Both the position numbers and the translations under genes were made by a program. The notes beneath the pieces are model-generated. The model saw only the letters and a program-made list of their open reading frames with translations. It was not told the DNA's origin and made no database searches. Positions 39,301 to 42,910 of a stretch of 64,000 nt of DNA are shown in pieces. Source of the stretch: Aphrocallistes beatrix (Eukaryota; Porifera; Hexactinellida; Sceptrulophora; Aphrocallistidae); NCBI GenBank assembly GCA_963281255.1, contig OY725495.1:4650001-4714000 (forward strand), read 5' to 3'. Position 1 is the stretch's first letter; the number at the start of each line of letters is the position of its first letter.

Positions 39301-39310
39301 TGAGTCCCAT
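4637..39310 (-). CDS. USP32: USP32-type ubiquitin carboxyl-terminal hydrolase (27 exons, 1455 aa)
   Basis: A cysteine protease that removes ubiquitin; human USP32 acts on endosomal and Golgi membranes. Exons in transcription order: 39256-39310, 38527-38651, 36144-36252, 35731-35843, 35496-35658, 34225-34356, 34049-34156, 33863-33981, 32945-33022, 32331-32470, 31189-31507, 30467-30610, 29669-29934, 26508-26712, 25288-25619, 24227-24415, 23355-23695, 23084-23245, 22435-22559, 14571-14743, 13430-13649, 10669-10796, 10162-10234, 9877-10093, 8985-9043, 8819-8914, 4637-4813. The exons total 4368 nt and every junction keeps phase, which strongly supports the model. Order of domains: EF-hands, DUSP, a ubiquitin-like stretch, catalytic Cys about 733, zinc-ribbon CxxC pairs, catalytic His about 1375, C-terminal CPVF. 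Human USP32 (about 1600 residues) has the same order. Intron 23 uses a GC donor; all others are GT-AG. The introns host six other genes. Confidence 0.93.
4920..5072. repeat. TIR element family B
   Basis: GGTGACTCCGCTTAATCGGG ... CCCGATTAAGCTGAGTTGACTG; in USP32 intron 26. Confidence 0.85.
5245..5382. repeat. TIR element family D
   Basis: CAGTAGAACTCGGTTAGTAC ... ACCGAGTTGTACTG flanked by TA. Confidence 0.9.
5802..6212 (+). CDS. RPL28: Ribosomal protein eL28 (RPL28-like), intronless
   Basis: eL28 is a protein of the cytosolic 60S subunit. The 136-residue product is very basic and starts [19 protein letters not shown], matching the family start (M-S-x-x-L/V-Q-W). It then shows [21 protein letters not shown], close to the EPNNL...RYNGLIHRKT segment of animal eL28, and later [18 protein letters not shown], matching the AAIRRASAILRSQKP region. 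Length is as expected (human 137). The gene has no introns and sits on the opposite strand inside USP32 intron 26. It is clearly divergent, so it is either an old retrocopy or a fast-evolving single gene. The frame is intact, which argues for function. Confidence 0.85.
   Translation: MSQDVQWSIMRRNSCHIVQSGKFRFSKEPNNLLNKHSRKFSGSIPRKTIGITPHSEGGVILTLKKPKYSRKPKKMFTRIRLNKNRRAVYKSIRRIMKSRFYRTRLTELAVRRACVLLTSQNPKFLEKVNKRKRKVK
6368..6556. repeat. TIR element family C
   Basis: CAGTCAGGGTCGCTTATTAT ... AATAAGCGACCCTGACTG flanked by TA; the GCTTATTATGAAC word recurs inside. Confidence 0.9.
6692..7926 (+). CDS. SPATA7: SPATA7-like protein (3 exons, 364 aa)
   Basis: In vertebrates SPATA7 works at the photoreceptor connecting cilium; its biochemical activity is not known. 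Exons 6692-6989, 7059-7378 and 7450-7926 join in phase with GT-AG introns of only about 70 nt. The first exon holds [24 protein letters not shown], which aligns with the N-terminal block of human SPATA7 (VKNHMAVHYNKILSAKAAVD). The last exon encodes a Ser/Asp-rich linker and then [20 protein letters not shown] and [12 protein letters not shown], matching the second conserved block (DEILKLGLFS and LLHVLKVDLG). Both blocks in the right order make the assignment fairly safe despite low overall identity. It lies antisense within USP32 intron 26, about 480 bp after the eL28 gene. Confidence 0.8.
8098..8285. repeat. TIR element family A
   Basis: TCGACTCCGCTTAATAGGG ... TTAAGCGGAGTCGACTG followed by TA; in USP32 intron 26. 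Confidence 0.9.
8351..8632. repeat. TIR element family M
   Basis: ACCCTCGCTATTCCGAACAC ... CTGTTCGGATAGGCGAGGGT. Related to 36333-36846, and supplies the empty site for the N element nested there. Confidence 0.8.
9163..9316. repeat. TIR element family A
   Basis: CAGTCGACTCCGCTTAATAG ... CGATTAAGCAGAGTCGACTG flanked by TA; USP32 intron 24. Confidence 0.9.
9422..9714. repeat. Two family B elements abutting in opposite orientation
   Basis: Copy 1 (9422-9559) starts CAGGTGACTCCGCTTAATTG. Copy 2 (9562-9714) starts CAGTCAACTCCGCTTAATCG and ends GAGTCACCTG. They are separated only by one shared TA, giving a ~290-bp inverted repeat. Confidence 0.88.
10259..10612. repeat. Degenerate TIR element (CAAACCCCAATAGTGAACAC type)
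   Basis: Starts AGTCAAACCCCAATAGTGAA and ends GGATTAAAAGTGTCCTGTA, with GAGGCGAATAATATTATATTTT near the right end as in family M. Lies in USP32 intron 22. Confidence 0.55.
10839..10992. repeat. TIR element family B
   Basis: CAGGTGACTCCGCTTAATCG ... CGATTAAGCTGAGTTTGACAG flanked by TA. The left flank TTTAGCATATTTCA also flanks the truncated B copy ending at 38145. Confidence 0.88.
11165..11300. repeat. Short repeat also found nested at 2534-2667
   Basis: AAACCCGAATCTGACTAGG ... GCTAAATCGAGTTT, with imperfect inverted ends and an internal TTCTATAAATAGAATTG. Confidence 0.75.
11785..12405 (+). CDS. RAB1: Rab1-type small GTPase, intronless (206 aa)
   Basis: Rab1 controls ER-to-Golgi vesicle tethering through GTP-dependent effector binding. 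All five G-box motifs are intact: [14 protein letters not shown] (P-loop), STIGVDFK (switch I Thr), [10 protein letters not shown] (switch II), VGNKSDL (NKxD) and ETSAKG. The C-terminus ends SGCC, a double-cysteine geranylgeranylation signal. The start [20 protein letters not shown] and length match Rab1/Rab8-type proteins; the effector region reads as Rab1. It has no introns and lies antisense in USP32 intron 21, suggesting an ancient retrocopy or a single-exon gene. The 3' flank contains a ~110-bp tandem duplication, one copy interrupted by an element at 12598. Confidence 0.93.
   Translation: MSGEYDYLFKVLLIGDSGVGKSSLLLRFADDTFSDSYISTIGVDFKIKTLSLDNKIVKLQIWDTAGQERFRTITSSYYRGAHGIIVVYDVTERESFDNVKHWLLEINKYASNQVQRLLVGNKSDLVNQKIVDYTTSKEYAENLKIPFLETSAKGSTNVEQAFVMMASEIKSHLGTENTPAPPRKENFRDHIDPGKKIGIEKQSGCC
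12462..13082. repeat. ~110-bp tandem duplication downstream of Rab1, second copy interrupted
   Basis: The block from CAGATTTAAGTGTGAAATA through GGGTTGCGAAAGGTGTGAA occurs at 12462-12578 and again from 12579, where a TIR element (12598-12983) splits it. The first copy shows the undisturbed AAATACTTGTTATT site. Confidence 0.85.
12598..12983. mobile_element. Non-autonomous TIR element (CAGTGGAACCTGTATATAAC)
   Basis: 386 bp, ends TATAGCAGGTTCGACTG. Flanked by TA at 12596-12597 and 12984-12985, while the upstream duplicate has a single TA. Internally the word GGCCGTTATA or its complement recurs. Confidence 0.92.
13191..13375. repeat. TIR element family A
   Basis: CAGTCGACTCCGCTTAATAG ... TTAAGCGGAGTCGACTG flanked by TA; ends 54 bp from USP32 exon 21. 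Confidence 0.92.
13880..14072. repeat. TIR element family N
   Basis: Contains the family blocks TATTGAGCTAATTTTCACG and GAGTGTCCCGCTTTTACATG, and ends GGCTCAGGTTGGCATGTATG. The left end is degraded. Confidence 0.75.
14925..15391. mobile_element. Non-autonomous Tc1-type element
   Basis: 467 bp: CACTGAGCGGACAAAAGTAT ... TTTTGTCCGCTTAGTG, flanked by TA on both sides. Inverted ends extend through AACACTTGATTCTTTC. No transposase motifs in the short internal frames. Confidence 0.85.
15663..16140. repeat. Repeat family I with a nested family A element
   Basis: Starts with a GC-rich block (CGCGCTTCGCTTGCTTGG, GGCGGACACAAAGTGTCC) shared with 45395-45745. A family A element occupies about 15903-16071 at a TA that is single in the 45.6-kb copy (GTGTTAGTATACAG). 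Confidence 0.75.
16265..17491 (-). CDS. GT10-family alpha-fucosyltransferase, copy 1 (408 aa)
   Basis: GT10 enzymes transfer fucose from GDP-fucose to GlcNAc of glycans. The family signature is present: [20 protein letters not shown] followed by AGVLPVWMG and [19 protein letters not shown] (about 199-258), with YFEWK later. This matches the FEN...TEK...AG.VPV..G core of fucosyltransferases. Topology is unusual. The N-terminus is a short hydrophobic leader ([20 protein letters not shown]) that could be a signal peptide, and a strong hydrophobic segment lies near the C-terminus ([15 protein letters not shown]) followed by basic residues. Most animal members are type II with an N-terminal anchor only. 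Single exon, on the host strand within USP32 intron 19, and the mirror partner of the copy at 20539. The acceptor is unknown. Confidence 0.88.
   Translation of the reverse strand: MVYLKFYLVFLFFAFYGHVCDTINVKLIPEYIWDTHLGRVAKCDIPCEFSAEPENPEAEFYISMNDDWVRRAIGSNSDTKIKILGSLEPQHYYHLHKIEFLKQHFQATSLLDRRSDIPWVMMPNMDVVKTVEMPKDPKPHATFVARNCNPMNNRNDYVKAIDSVIGVFAPSVCFHNMDWPKCDERECTKVEAIRDYKIHLSFENGDSPGFITDKIYQPMEAGVLPVWMGTVDVADVVPKGSYVDVADFDTPRDVANYLKKLLENETRYNSYFEWKHKPFDAEFEAVNRVLWEVDHFCRVCYYVDAMERGVEWDHSRQRAVDSIPGDLEVTTEKAREATETVPTNQTDAIKETEEPIELDSTKLRIKLPNSDQINANGYFNTSFVFVMLIVVVGLVFVVRKALRQCRFA
17575..19292 (+). mobile_element. Mariner element with inactivated transposase, containing a second mariner fragment
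   Basis: The ends CTTAGGTCATTTCAAAAG and CTTTTGAAATGGCCTAAG are inverted and flanked by TA (17573-17574, 19293-19294). The + strand transposase remnant runs 18130-19220 and is broken by stops and frameshifts. Recognisable parts are an N-terminal helix-turn-helix stretch, [24 protein letters not shown] (second Asp) and [16 protein letters not shown] (third Asp, D34D type). A stop sits next to the first catalytic Asp. The empty site in the mirror-image fucosyltransferase flank proves the insertion limits. Confidence 0.92.
17620..17995 (-). mobile_element. Mariner fragment (different subfamily), C-terminal transposase remnant
   Basis: The - strand encodes a mariner C-terminus: [20 protein letters not shown], then a basic helix region ending FEHLEH. 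Upstream on the same strand a frameshifted [11 protein letters not shown] motif is visible. GTGTTCAATAAGTTCGCGG looks like a mariner end. It lies within the larger mariner in opposite orientation, so it is a nested truncated insertion. Confidence 0.85.
20196..20336. repeat. Partial palindromic family E element
   Basis: Contains GATGAAACCGATTGAACCAC, CACGGTACTAATTAATCCAT and ends ACCACGCAACAGTAC, as in the copies at 3212 and 32547. Confidence 0.75.
20539..21768 (+). CDS. GT10-family alpha-fucosyltransferase, copy 2 (409 aa)
   Basis: Nearly identical to the copy at 16265-17491 but on the other strand. The catalytic signature [20 protein letters not shown] lies at 199-218 and the GSYVDVADF segment at 240-248. 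The stem after residue 330 is Thr/Glu-rich and carries a small length change between copies (extra SSENE here). A hydrophobic segment at about 381-400 ([13 protein letters not shown]) precedes a Lys/Cys tail that differs entirely from copy 1 (KKVCNKST here, ALRQCRFA there). Divergence is thus concentrated at the extreme C-terminus, outside the enzyme. It lies antisense to USP32 in intron 19. The 5' flank retains the empty site for the mariner present in the other arm. Confidence 0.88.
   Translation: MVYLKFYLVFLFFAFYGHICDTINVKLIPEYIWDTHLGRVAKCDIPCEFSAEPENPDAEFYISMGDDWVRRAIGSNSDTKIKILGSLEPQHYYHLHKIEFLNQHFQATSLLDRRSDIPWVMMPNMDVVKTVEMPKDPKPHATFVARNCHPMNNRNDYVKAIDSVIGVFAPSVCFHNMDWPKCDGRECTKVEAIRDYKIHLSFENGDSPGFITDKIYQPMQAGVLPVWMGTVDVADVVPKGSYVDVADFDTPRDVANYLKKLLENETMYNSYFEWKHKPFDAEFEAVNRVLWEVDHFCRVCYYVDAMKRGVEWDHSRQRAVDSIPGDLEVTTEKATETVPTKQTDAIKETSSENETEEPIDLDSTKLRIKFPNSDQINANAYFYLSFIFVMIIVVVGLVFTCKKVCNKST
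21925..22094. repeat. TIR element family B
   Basis: CAGGTGACTCCGCTTAATCG ... GATTAAGCGGAGTTGACTG flanked by TA, with one extra internal repeat of the CCGATTAAGC word. Confidence 0.9.
22108..22330. repeat. Repeat family G (GGGAATG palindromes)
   Basis: GGGAATGGGAATCTGTGGG ... CCCACAGAAATCTTGTGGGA, with internal ATTCCCACATGTGGGAAT palindromes. Confidence 0.8.
22435..25619 (-). CDS. USP32: USP32 exons 15-19: catalytic Cys box and first half of USP fold
   Basis: Exon 15 contains the Cys box [20 protein letters not shown]; the nucleophile is the Cys after GNT, about residue 733. Exon 16 contains the [20 protein letters not shown] box and SDGRPDFEV. Exon 17 holds the first zinc-ribbon pair, CKHC. 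Exon 18 ends at 23084 with donor GTTTGT, which is the edge of a long (CAAA)n array, so the splice site is formed by the microsatellite. Exon 19 is short and acidic and resumes the fold at FAFHRKY. Confidence 0.92.
22816..23083. repeat. (CAAA)n microsatellite abutting a USP32 exon
   Basis: About 265 bp of CAAA with scattered CACAAA and TAAA variants. Its right edge forms the 5' splice site of USP32 exon 18 on the - strand. The long Phe/Val/Cys/Leu frames across it are artefacts. Confidence 0.95.
24809..24995. repeat. TIR element family A
   Basis: CAGTCGACTCCGCTTAATAG ... TTAAGCGGAGTCGACTG followed by TA; USP32 intron 15. Confidence 0.92.
25088..25249. mobile_element. Short hAT-type element, TSD TATTAACC
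   Basis: 162 bp: CAGCAGTTTTCAACCTTTTT ... CCCAGTTGGGAACCACTA, with exact 8-bp flanks TATTAACC at 25080-25087 and 25250-25257. The ends match the widespread hAT terminus CAGTGGTTCTCAACC. Confidence 0.92.
25768..25919. repeat. TIR element family A, 5' truncated
   Basis: Starts inside the element at GGGTCACTGTTTAATCGGG and ends TTAAGCGGAGTCGACTG followed by TA. Confidence 0.85.
26142..26486. mobile_element. hAT-type element made largely of a ~31-bp tandem array, TSD AGTGACAA
   Basis: The ends are inverted: GCCATGCCTAATTTACGGG on the left, CCCGTAAATTAGGCATGCC on the right. The interior is about ten tandem units of CCCGTAAATTAGGCATCTTA plus ACTCGTCCSGT. Exact 8-bp flanks AGTGACAA lie at 26134-26141 and 26487-26494. 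USP32 exon 14 begins at 26508. Confidence 0.9.
26508..33022 (-). CDS. USP32: USP32 exons 9-14: DUSP and ubiquitin-like region
   Basis: Exon 10 encodes a [14 protein letters not shown] helix, conserved in USP32. Exon 11 carries the DUSP signature around [14 protein letters not shown]. Exon 12 encodes [16 protein letters not shown]; its correct frame differs from the longest open frame there. Exon 14 encodes the ubiquitin-like stretch ending [13 protein letters not shown] hAT-type element (26142-26486) lies with its target duplication only 13 nt inside the 5' splice site of intron 14, without disrupting it. Confidence 0.9.
26819..26978. repeat. TIR element family A
   Basis: CAGTCGAATCCGCTTAATCG ... 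TTAAGCGAAGTCAACTG flanked by TA. Confidence 0.88.
27248..27418. repeat. TIR element family A
   Basis: CAGTCTACTCCGCTTAATAG ... TTAAGCGGAGTTGACTG flanked by TA. Confidence 0.9.
27745..28922 (-). pseudogene. Coiled-coil NHL beta-propeller gene, copy 1 (single frameshift)
   Basis: Same family as the genes at 41663, 49286 and 56042. NHL propellers of TRIM-NHL-type proteins bind RNA or protein through one face; RING and B-box are absent here. The N-terminal half (28922 down to about 28305) encodes [20 protein letters not shown], a long Lys/Glu-rich coiled coil and the first blade ([20 protein letters not shown]). Frame is lost near 28340: compared with the other copies one base is missing in the FIREFGKGEL region. 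The rest of the propeller continues in another frame from 28287 ([13 protein letters not shown]) to the usual end KLNLY at 27745. Outside that site the copy is as intact as its relatives, so inactivation is recent or the frameshift is a sequencing error. It lies within USP32 intron 13, same strand. Confidence 0.85.
28923..29160 (-). promoter_or_regulatory. Conserved upstream region of NHL copy 1
   Basis: About 200 bp directly upstream of the ATG is nearly identical in all four NHL copies (here, 42911-43140, 50465-50705, 57221-57450). It holds a TATA-like ATATAAATATACTCTCAGTA (- strand) and a stretch read on the + strand as GATAGTGTGTGTTGTGTCGT. Confidence 0.65.
30169..30360. mobile_element. 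Short hAT-type element, TSD GTTGAGAC
   Basis: 192 bp: CAGGGTTTCATCCAACTTTC ... GAATGAAAGCCTG, with exact 8-bp flanks GTTGAGAC at 30161-30168 and 30361-30368. The word TACGCGCCTA recurs inside. Confidence 0.9.
30701..30864. repeat. TIR element family A
   Basis: CAGTTGACTCAATCGGG ... TTAAGCGGAGTCAACTG followed by TA. Confidence 0.85.
31007..31158. repeat. TIR element family A
   Basis: CAGTCGACTCCGCTTTATAG ... AAACAGAGTTGATTG; ends 30 bp from USP32 exon 11. Confidence 0.85.
31595..32250. repeat. Two adjacent family X repeats
   Basis: The first block (31595-31945) is the inverse of 1155-1592. The second (about 31950-32250) is a diverged copy with the same CCATATATTCCTTGTATGG and TTTTTCACACCTTTT features. 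Confidence 0.7.
32547..32757. repeat. Palindromic family E element (variant)
   Basis: CTGTTGCGTAGAATTCTGAG ... GAACCACAAGGCCAATTGAG; related to the longer copy at 37068-37412. Confidence 0.7.
33337..33381. repeat. (AAC)n microsatellite
   Basis: Fifteen or so AAC/ACA trinucleotides, ending 18 bp before a family A element. Confidence 0.9.
33399..33552. repeat. TIR element family A
   Basis: AGTCGACTCCGCTTAATTGG ... CGATTAAGCTGAGTCGACTG followed by TA. Confidence 0.88.
33602..33748. repeat. TIR element family B
   Basis: CAGTCAACTCCGCTTAATCG ... GATTAAGCGGAGTCACTG flanked by TA. Confidence 0.9.
33863..39310 (-). CDS. USP32: USP32 exons 1-8: N-terminus and EF-hand region
   Basis: Exon 1 starts at the ATG ending at 39310 and encodes [18 protein letters not shown]. 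The Gly-2 fits an N-myristoylation site, and human USP32 also begins with MG. Exon 3 gives [20 protein letters not shown], matching the family pattern. Exons 7 and 8 hold two canonical calcium loops, [14 protein letters not shown] and [14 protein letters not shown]. Exon 5 joins exon 6 in phase 1 across a palindromic family E insertion, and the join has the same spacing as human USP32. Confidence 0.9.
34458..34660. repeat. Palindromic family E element (partial)
   Basis: CTGTTGTGTAGATCTGTGAG, ACATAACCATGGATGGTTTT ... GACACAATTCAGTAG; in USP32 intron 5. Confidence 0.75.
35005..35173. repeat. TIR element family C
   Basis: CTGTCAAGATCGCTTATTGT ... CGACCCTGACTG flanked by TA. Confidence 0.88.
35271..35438. 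repeat. TIR element family C
   Basis: CAGTCAGGGTCGCTTAATAT ... AATAAGCGACCCTGACTG followed by TA; opposite orientation to the copy 100 bp away. Confidence 0.9.
35867..36037. repeat. TIR element family A
   Basis: CAGTCGACTCTGTTTAATAA ... TTAAGCGGAGTCGACTG flanked by TA; starts 23 bp from the acceptor of USP32 exon 4. Confidence 0.9.
36402..36618. repeat. TIR element family N, 6-bp TSD GAATTT
   Basis: CATACTTGCCAACTGTCCCG ... GACTCAGGTTGGCATGTATG, flanked by GAATTT on both sides. The related M element at 8351-8632 shows this site unoccupied, with a single copy (read on the - strand: GTGAATTTGTTCC). Confidence 0.85.
37068..37412. repeat. Palindromic family E element, longest copy
   Basis: About 345 bp, foldable end to end: TGTTGTGTAAATCTGAGAG on the left pairs with TCACGGATCTACGCAACAG on the right; CCATGGATGGTTTTGTAGCG pairs with CGCTACAAAACCATCCATGG. 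Confidence 0.85.
37665..38145. repeat. GGTTAACCG-rich element joined to a truncated family B element
   Basis: The left part (37672-38020) begins CAGGGCTGGGGTTGGTTAAC and is rich in GGTTAACCG near both ends, hAT-like by its CAGGG start, with no clear right end. From 38021 it is fused to the right portion of a B element ending GCGGAGTCACCTG at 38145. A ~50-bp block (AGAACTTATAAATTCTGACA) occurs on both sides, near 37570 and 38168. Confidence 0.65.
38703..38867. repeat. TIR element family N (inverted, degraded)
   Basis: AAAAGTGGGACGTAGTGATG, GACATGACGGGACGCAATAG ... GCGAGACAGTTGCCATGAATG; just upstream of USP32 exon 2. Confidence 0.7.
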
Positions 39311-39633
39311 CTCTAACTCTAAACTCTAAAACTCAAAAACAAACAACAAACAAATAAAAACAATAATAACAGAATTCATTCAGCTCCCTTAGAAGCAAAC
39401 TAACTTCTTAGAAAGGAATAAATAGCAGAATAGATTCTCTGTAAGGAAGGACACTTTGTGATTTCCCAAATAAAAGTGGTTTAAATTTTTCAGATTATAG
39501 GTGGCGTATTTACGTACATGCAGATACACTAGCAAACTCAATCGGGAGAACTTGTAATCAAATTAATATTGAATAATTTAACTTGATTTACGCCAGTGAA
39601 AGAATATAACAATCTATTATTAAAACAACTGAT
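39311..39633. other. 5' flank of USP32
   Basis: AT-rich sequence upstream of the USP32 start; no further exon or clear core promoter motif seen. Confidence 0.5.
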
Positions 39634-39756
39634 ACAGTCAAGGTCGCTTAATATGAACATTCGTTTATTATGAACTAACCTCCTGGTCCCAATTTCATTT
39701 TTTAGATAGGATTTGTATTGAATCAAGTTCGCTTAATATGAAGTATCTCTATTATG
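39634..39756. repeat. TIR element family C, truncated
   Basis: CAGTCAAGGTCGCTTAATAT, then stops at GAAGTATCTCTATTATG where tandem unit 1 begins. Confidence 0.8.
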
Positions 39757-40051
39757 TTTATGATTTTCTTTGGGATATTTGTCATCCCACTTAGTGTCAG
39801 TATGGTTAGCATGACACCACTTATTGAAATTGAAAACAGCCACAGCTATAACCACTATTCACTTCTCAAAACTGTTTATTCCCAAATATTAATTCTTCTT
39901 CTTCCTTATCCATGGTTAGTGTCAATGCTCAACTAACTATTAGGACATTCAAAAAGTTTTAATCTCATATCTGTATCTCAAATGATAGTGAAAATAAGAT
40001 ATTTCGATATGTCCATTGTATTCCTTTGGGGATCAGCTTCCAATTTGTATA

Positions 40052-40327
40052 CAGTGGAACCTCCATAATCCGACATTCAATAGGAGACGAAAAAATGTCG
40101 GATTATCGAATAACCTCCATAATCCGACATTTGTAGAAAATCAGCAAAATGTCGGATTATAGAAGTAAAATAACCTCCACAATCCGACAATATTTGATAG
40201 ACGAATAATTTGTCGGATTATGGAATAGCGAGGTGACGGATTATAGAGGTTGTTTTCTATAGAAAAACGATCCGTAAACAGAAATAATGTCGGTTTAGAG
40301 AAATGTCGGATTACGGAGGTTCCACTG
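40052..40327. mobile_element. Non-autonomous TIR element (CAGTGGAACCTCCATAATCC)
   Basis: 276 bp, ends TACGGAGGTTCCACTG, flanked by TA. The matching place in unit 3 (near 54807, CAATTTGTAAATTGATTTA) has no insertion. The ATAATCCGACA word recurs inside. Confidence 0.93.
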
Positions 40328-40520
40328 TATTGGTTTATTTTAAGAGGAATTAGATAAATTTACACGAAACAACTTCTCCTTGTTAATCTTATGTGCATCA
40401 AGGAAGCAAGAATTGTTTTACTTTGATACTGTAAATAACCTACAATCACTGGAAGATTCAGACAATAGTTAGAATTATAATAGATCAATAACAACAATTT
40501 ACGACACAATACGACACTCT

Positions 40521-40784
40521 TCACTTAATCTTGTCTGCCTCCATTGCTTGCTTCAGAGTTTTCTTCTTGAGCTTGTCTAGCTTTCTTTTCTGTCTAACTC
40601 TGTCATAGTGGTCCTCTAGCTGGCAGTGGTCCAGTGCCTCTCTCTCCTCGTGGCAGTACCAAGGCAGAAAGAATGTCTCCCTGCGACACTGGATATATGG
40701 CACGAAGAAGTGGACACAGTGGTCTCGATTGGGCAGTGGGATGTAGAGTCTTTCTAGATCTTCCATTGAGTACTTGTCTGCCAT
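40521..40784 (-). CDS. NDUFB7: NDUFB7-like complex I subunit, copy a (87 aa)
   Basis: NDUFB7 is an accessory subunit of mitochondrial complex I on the intermembrane-space side, imported and folded through disulphides. The product has a perfect twin CX9C motif: C-VHFFVPYIQ-C and C-HEEREALDH-C, followed by a Lys/Arg-rich helix (YDRVRQKRKLDKLKKK). This matches the NDUFB7 arrangement, but the protein is shorter than human (87 against 137), mostly at the C-terminus, and begins MAD rather than the myristoylated MG. It differs from copies b and c by only one or two residues each. Single exon, about 1.2 kb upstream of the USP32 start and about 0.9 kb downstream of an NHL gene, all on the - strand. 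Confidence 0.82.
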   Translation of the reverse strand: MADKYSMEDLERLYIPLPNRDHCVHFFVPYIQCRRETFFLPWYCHEEREALDHCQLEDHYDRVRQKRKLDKLKKKTLKQAMEADKIK

Positions 40785-41129
40785 TATTCCGCTAGTTGAA
40801 AGCTAAAGTTGTAGTAAGAGTAATTATGTAAAGCGCATATACAGTAAATCTGATATAACTCTACAATATCAGTCAACTGTAATGTCAGGAATAATGTGTC
40901 GTAAATCTGAATGCCACCTTTCCTCTTGGGTCAAACCTGGAGAGAAGGGAACTCTCCTTACTACTGAGTACCGGATGGGTAGTGATAGCTATGGACAAGA
41001 AGAATTCCAATTCTTTTGTAGAGAATAATCAGACAATTTTCAACTGAGAAGATGCAAAGCGAACAGAAATTTCGCTCGACAAACTTCAAATGTTTATTCT
41101 GAAATTTCGGGTTTCTTTAAGGTAGCTAT

Positions 41130-41291
41130 CATACATTCCAAGCGCCCTTTTTGATCGAGACCTCCCGCTTTTTGCCTTTTATTGAAATAATTTCAGAGGA
41201 TTTATAGTCCATTTTACATAAATTTCGCCATTATGTCCGCTTTTTGAATTCCATGAAATATACTTTTCTAAATGGGTGGTTTGCATGTATG
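41130..41291. repeat. TIR element family N (degraded)
   Basis: CATACATTCCAAGCGCCC ... ATGGGTGGTTTGCATGTATG. In units 2 and 3 the left part is replaced by a family H element. Confidence 0.65.
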
Positions 41292-41298
41292 TTACGTA

Positions 41299-41436
41299 CA
41301 GTGGAACTCTCTTATTAGCAATATAGCTCTATTTACAACGAATTTTCAGATCCCAGGATTTTGTGTTAATTCTGTTCATTATTAGCAACCATTTTATGAG
41401 CAAAACTCGAGTTGCTAATAAGCGAATTGCACTTTA
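41299..41436. repeat. TIR element family K
   Basis: CAGTGGAACTCTCTTATTAG ... TAATAAGCGAATTGCACTT; the TTATTAGCAA word repeated. Confidence 0.85.
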
Positions 41437-41662
41437 GTTACTTTAAAAAGAGTCAAAACCTATGGCGGACAGAGGTACTATTTATATATTGAACAGTGAC
41501 CCTGTGAAGTCTGTGTCACACCCGTGATAGAACACTACCACCGTACCTGATTCCATTTTGTAAATTATTCTATAATTAGAGTTTAAATACGAAATAAATG
41601 TAATAGTTTATTTATTTAATATTATAATCACACAAATAAATAAAAAAAACATAAAATATAAT

Positions 41663-42910
41663 CTAATACAAGTTTAATTTACCATTCTTATAATCAACAC
41701 AAATAATAATATTATCTTGAGTCACTGCAATTCCTGTAGGTCTATAATCACACTCAATACTATGAATTAACAGACCTTCTAATGTGTATATTTGTATTAT
41801 TTGACCTGAAAAATCACTAATTAGAATATTATTAAACTTATCTAAACATAGAAATATATCACCAGTTCCAACTCTCAAGTTTATAATACTATTCAGTAAA
41901 TATCCTGACTTATAAAATATATGTACATTATGATGTTTACTATTATCAGTAACAAACACTTTATTATTATTTATTTTAACATCTAGTGGCTTTACTAACT
42001 TCTTATTTCCTAATTCTCTAATAAATTTAAGATCTAAGTTTAACATTACTATTCTATTATTATAACGATCTGCTACAAACACTTCATTATTATCTACTGT
42101 TATACCTAATGGACAATTAAGTTCTAACTCACTCTTACATTCTAATTTATAGTTTTGTGTTTTATATTTTAGGACTCTTTGCTGAAATGAATCAGTTACA
42201 AACAGCCAATCATTGTATAGAGCTATGGAGCGAGGACTCTTTAACTCTCCCTTACCAAATTCTCTAATTGAATGACCCTTCAAGCTAACTAATATAATTC
42301 TACTGTTCCCTGTGTTAGCTATGAATATATTCCCTTTCGCATCTATCACTATACCAAATGGCTCGTGTAGTTGTGCCTTACCTCTCCCATACGTGCATAT
42401 AGACCTAATAGAACTTAGTTTGGAGTTGTATATTTCAGTTGAATAGTTTTGTTCTACTCTACCCATCCCTTCCTTGCCTATAGACCTGATAGTGTCTAGT
42501 TTGGATTTGTATAAGTCTTGTTCTCCAAACCTCTCTATCTGATCTCGTAGCTCGTCAAGATGAGATGTGTCGAAGCGAGGAGGCGTTGGGATGGGATTCT
42601 GGTGTTCGTATTCTTCTCTCTGTGCCGTCCAGTCTTTAATCTTCTCTTCGTCAACTTTTGAAAAGGGGCGATCAGCGTTCTTCTCTTTCATCTCTCTGAT
42701 CTGTTTTTCAAGGCTTTCGAGATATTCGGTTCGCTCTGTTTTTATGAGGTTACATTCATTTCTTATCTCGTATATCTGCTCAATCAGCTGATCCCTCTTC
42801 TCTATCAGTTGCTGTATCAGAGAGTTGAAGGTCTTCCTTACTGATATTTCAACAGTATCCAATGATTCAGGTTCAAGTTCTGGTATTTCCTGTGGATATT
42901 TTGCTGCCAT
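41663..42910 (-). CDS. Coiled-coil NHL beta-propeller protein, copy 2 (415 aa)
   Basis: TRIM-NHL-like protein without RING or B-box. Residues 1 to about 130 form a Glu/Lys-rich coiled coil (VRKTFNSLIQQLIEKRDQL). The rest is a propeller with repeats of the form GI[16 protein letters not shown]. It shares its N-terminal type (MAAKYPQ...ELEPESLDTVEISV) with copy 3, not copies 1 and 4, while the propeller is close to all. It alone carries an internal duplication of about 23 residues ahead of the first blade (two YxSKLxxIRSI segments). Variable positions in this copy: blade-1 NTG, TD followed by SFQQR, AD followed by RY, SD followed by F, DY followed by R. Single exon, AT-rich toward the 3' end. 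Ligand unknown. Confidence 0.85.
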   Translation of the reverse strand: MAAKYPQEIPELEPESLDTVEISVRKTFNSLIQQLIEKRDQLIEQIYEIRNECNLIKTERTEYLESLEKQIREMKEKNADRPFSKVDEEKIKDWTAQREEYEHQNPIPTPPRFDTSHLDELRDQIERFGEQDLYKSKLDTIRSIGKEGMGRVEQNYSTEIYNSKLSSIRSICTYGRGKAQLHEPFGIVIDAKGNIFIANTGNSRIILVSLKGHSIREFGKGELKSPRSIALYNDWLFVTDSFQQRVLKYKTQNYKLECKSELELNCPLGITVDNNEVFVADRYNNRIVMLNLDLKFIRELGNKKLVKPLDVKINNNKVFVTDNSKHHNVHIFYKSGYLLNSIINLRVGTGDIFLCLDKFNNILISDFSGQIIQIYTLEGLLIHSIECDYRPTGIAVTQDNIIICVDYKNGKLNLY

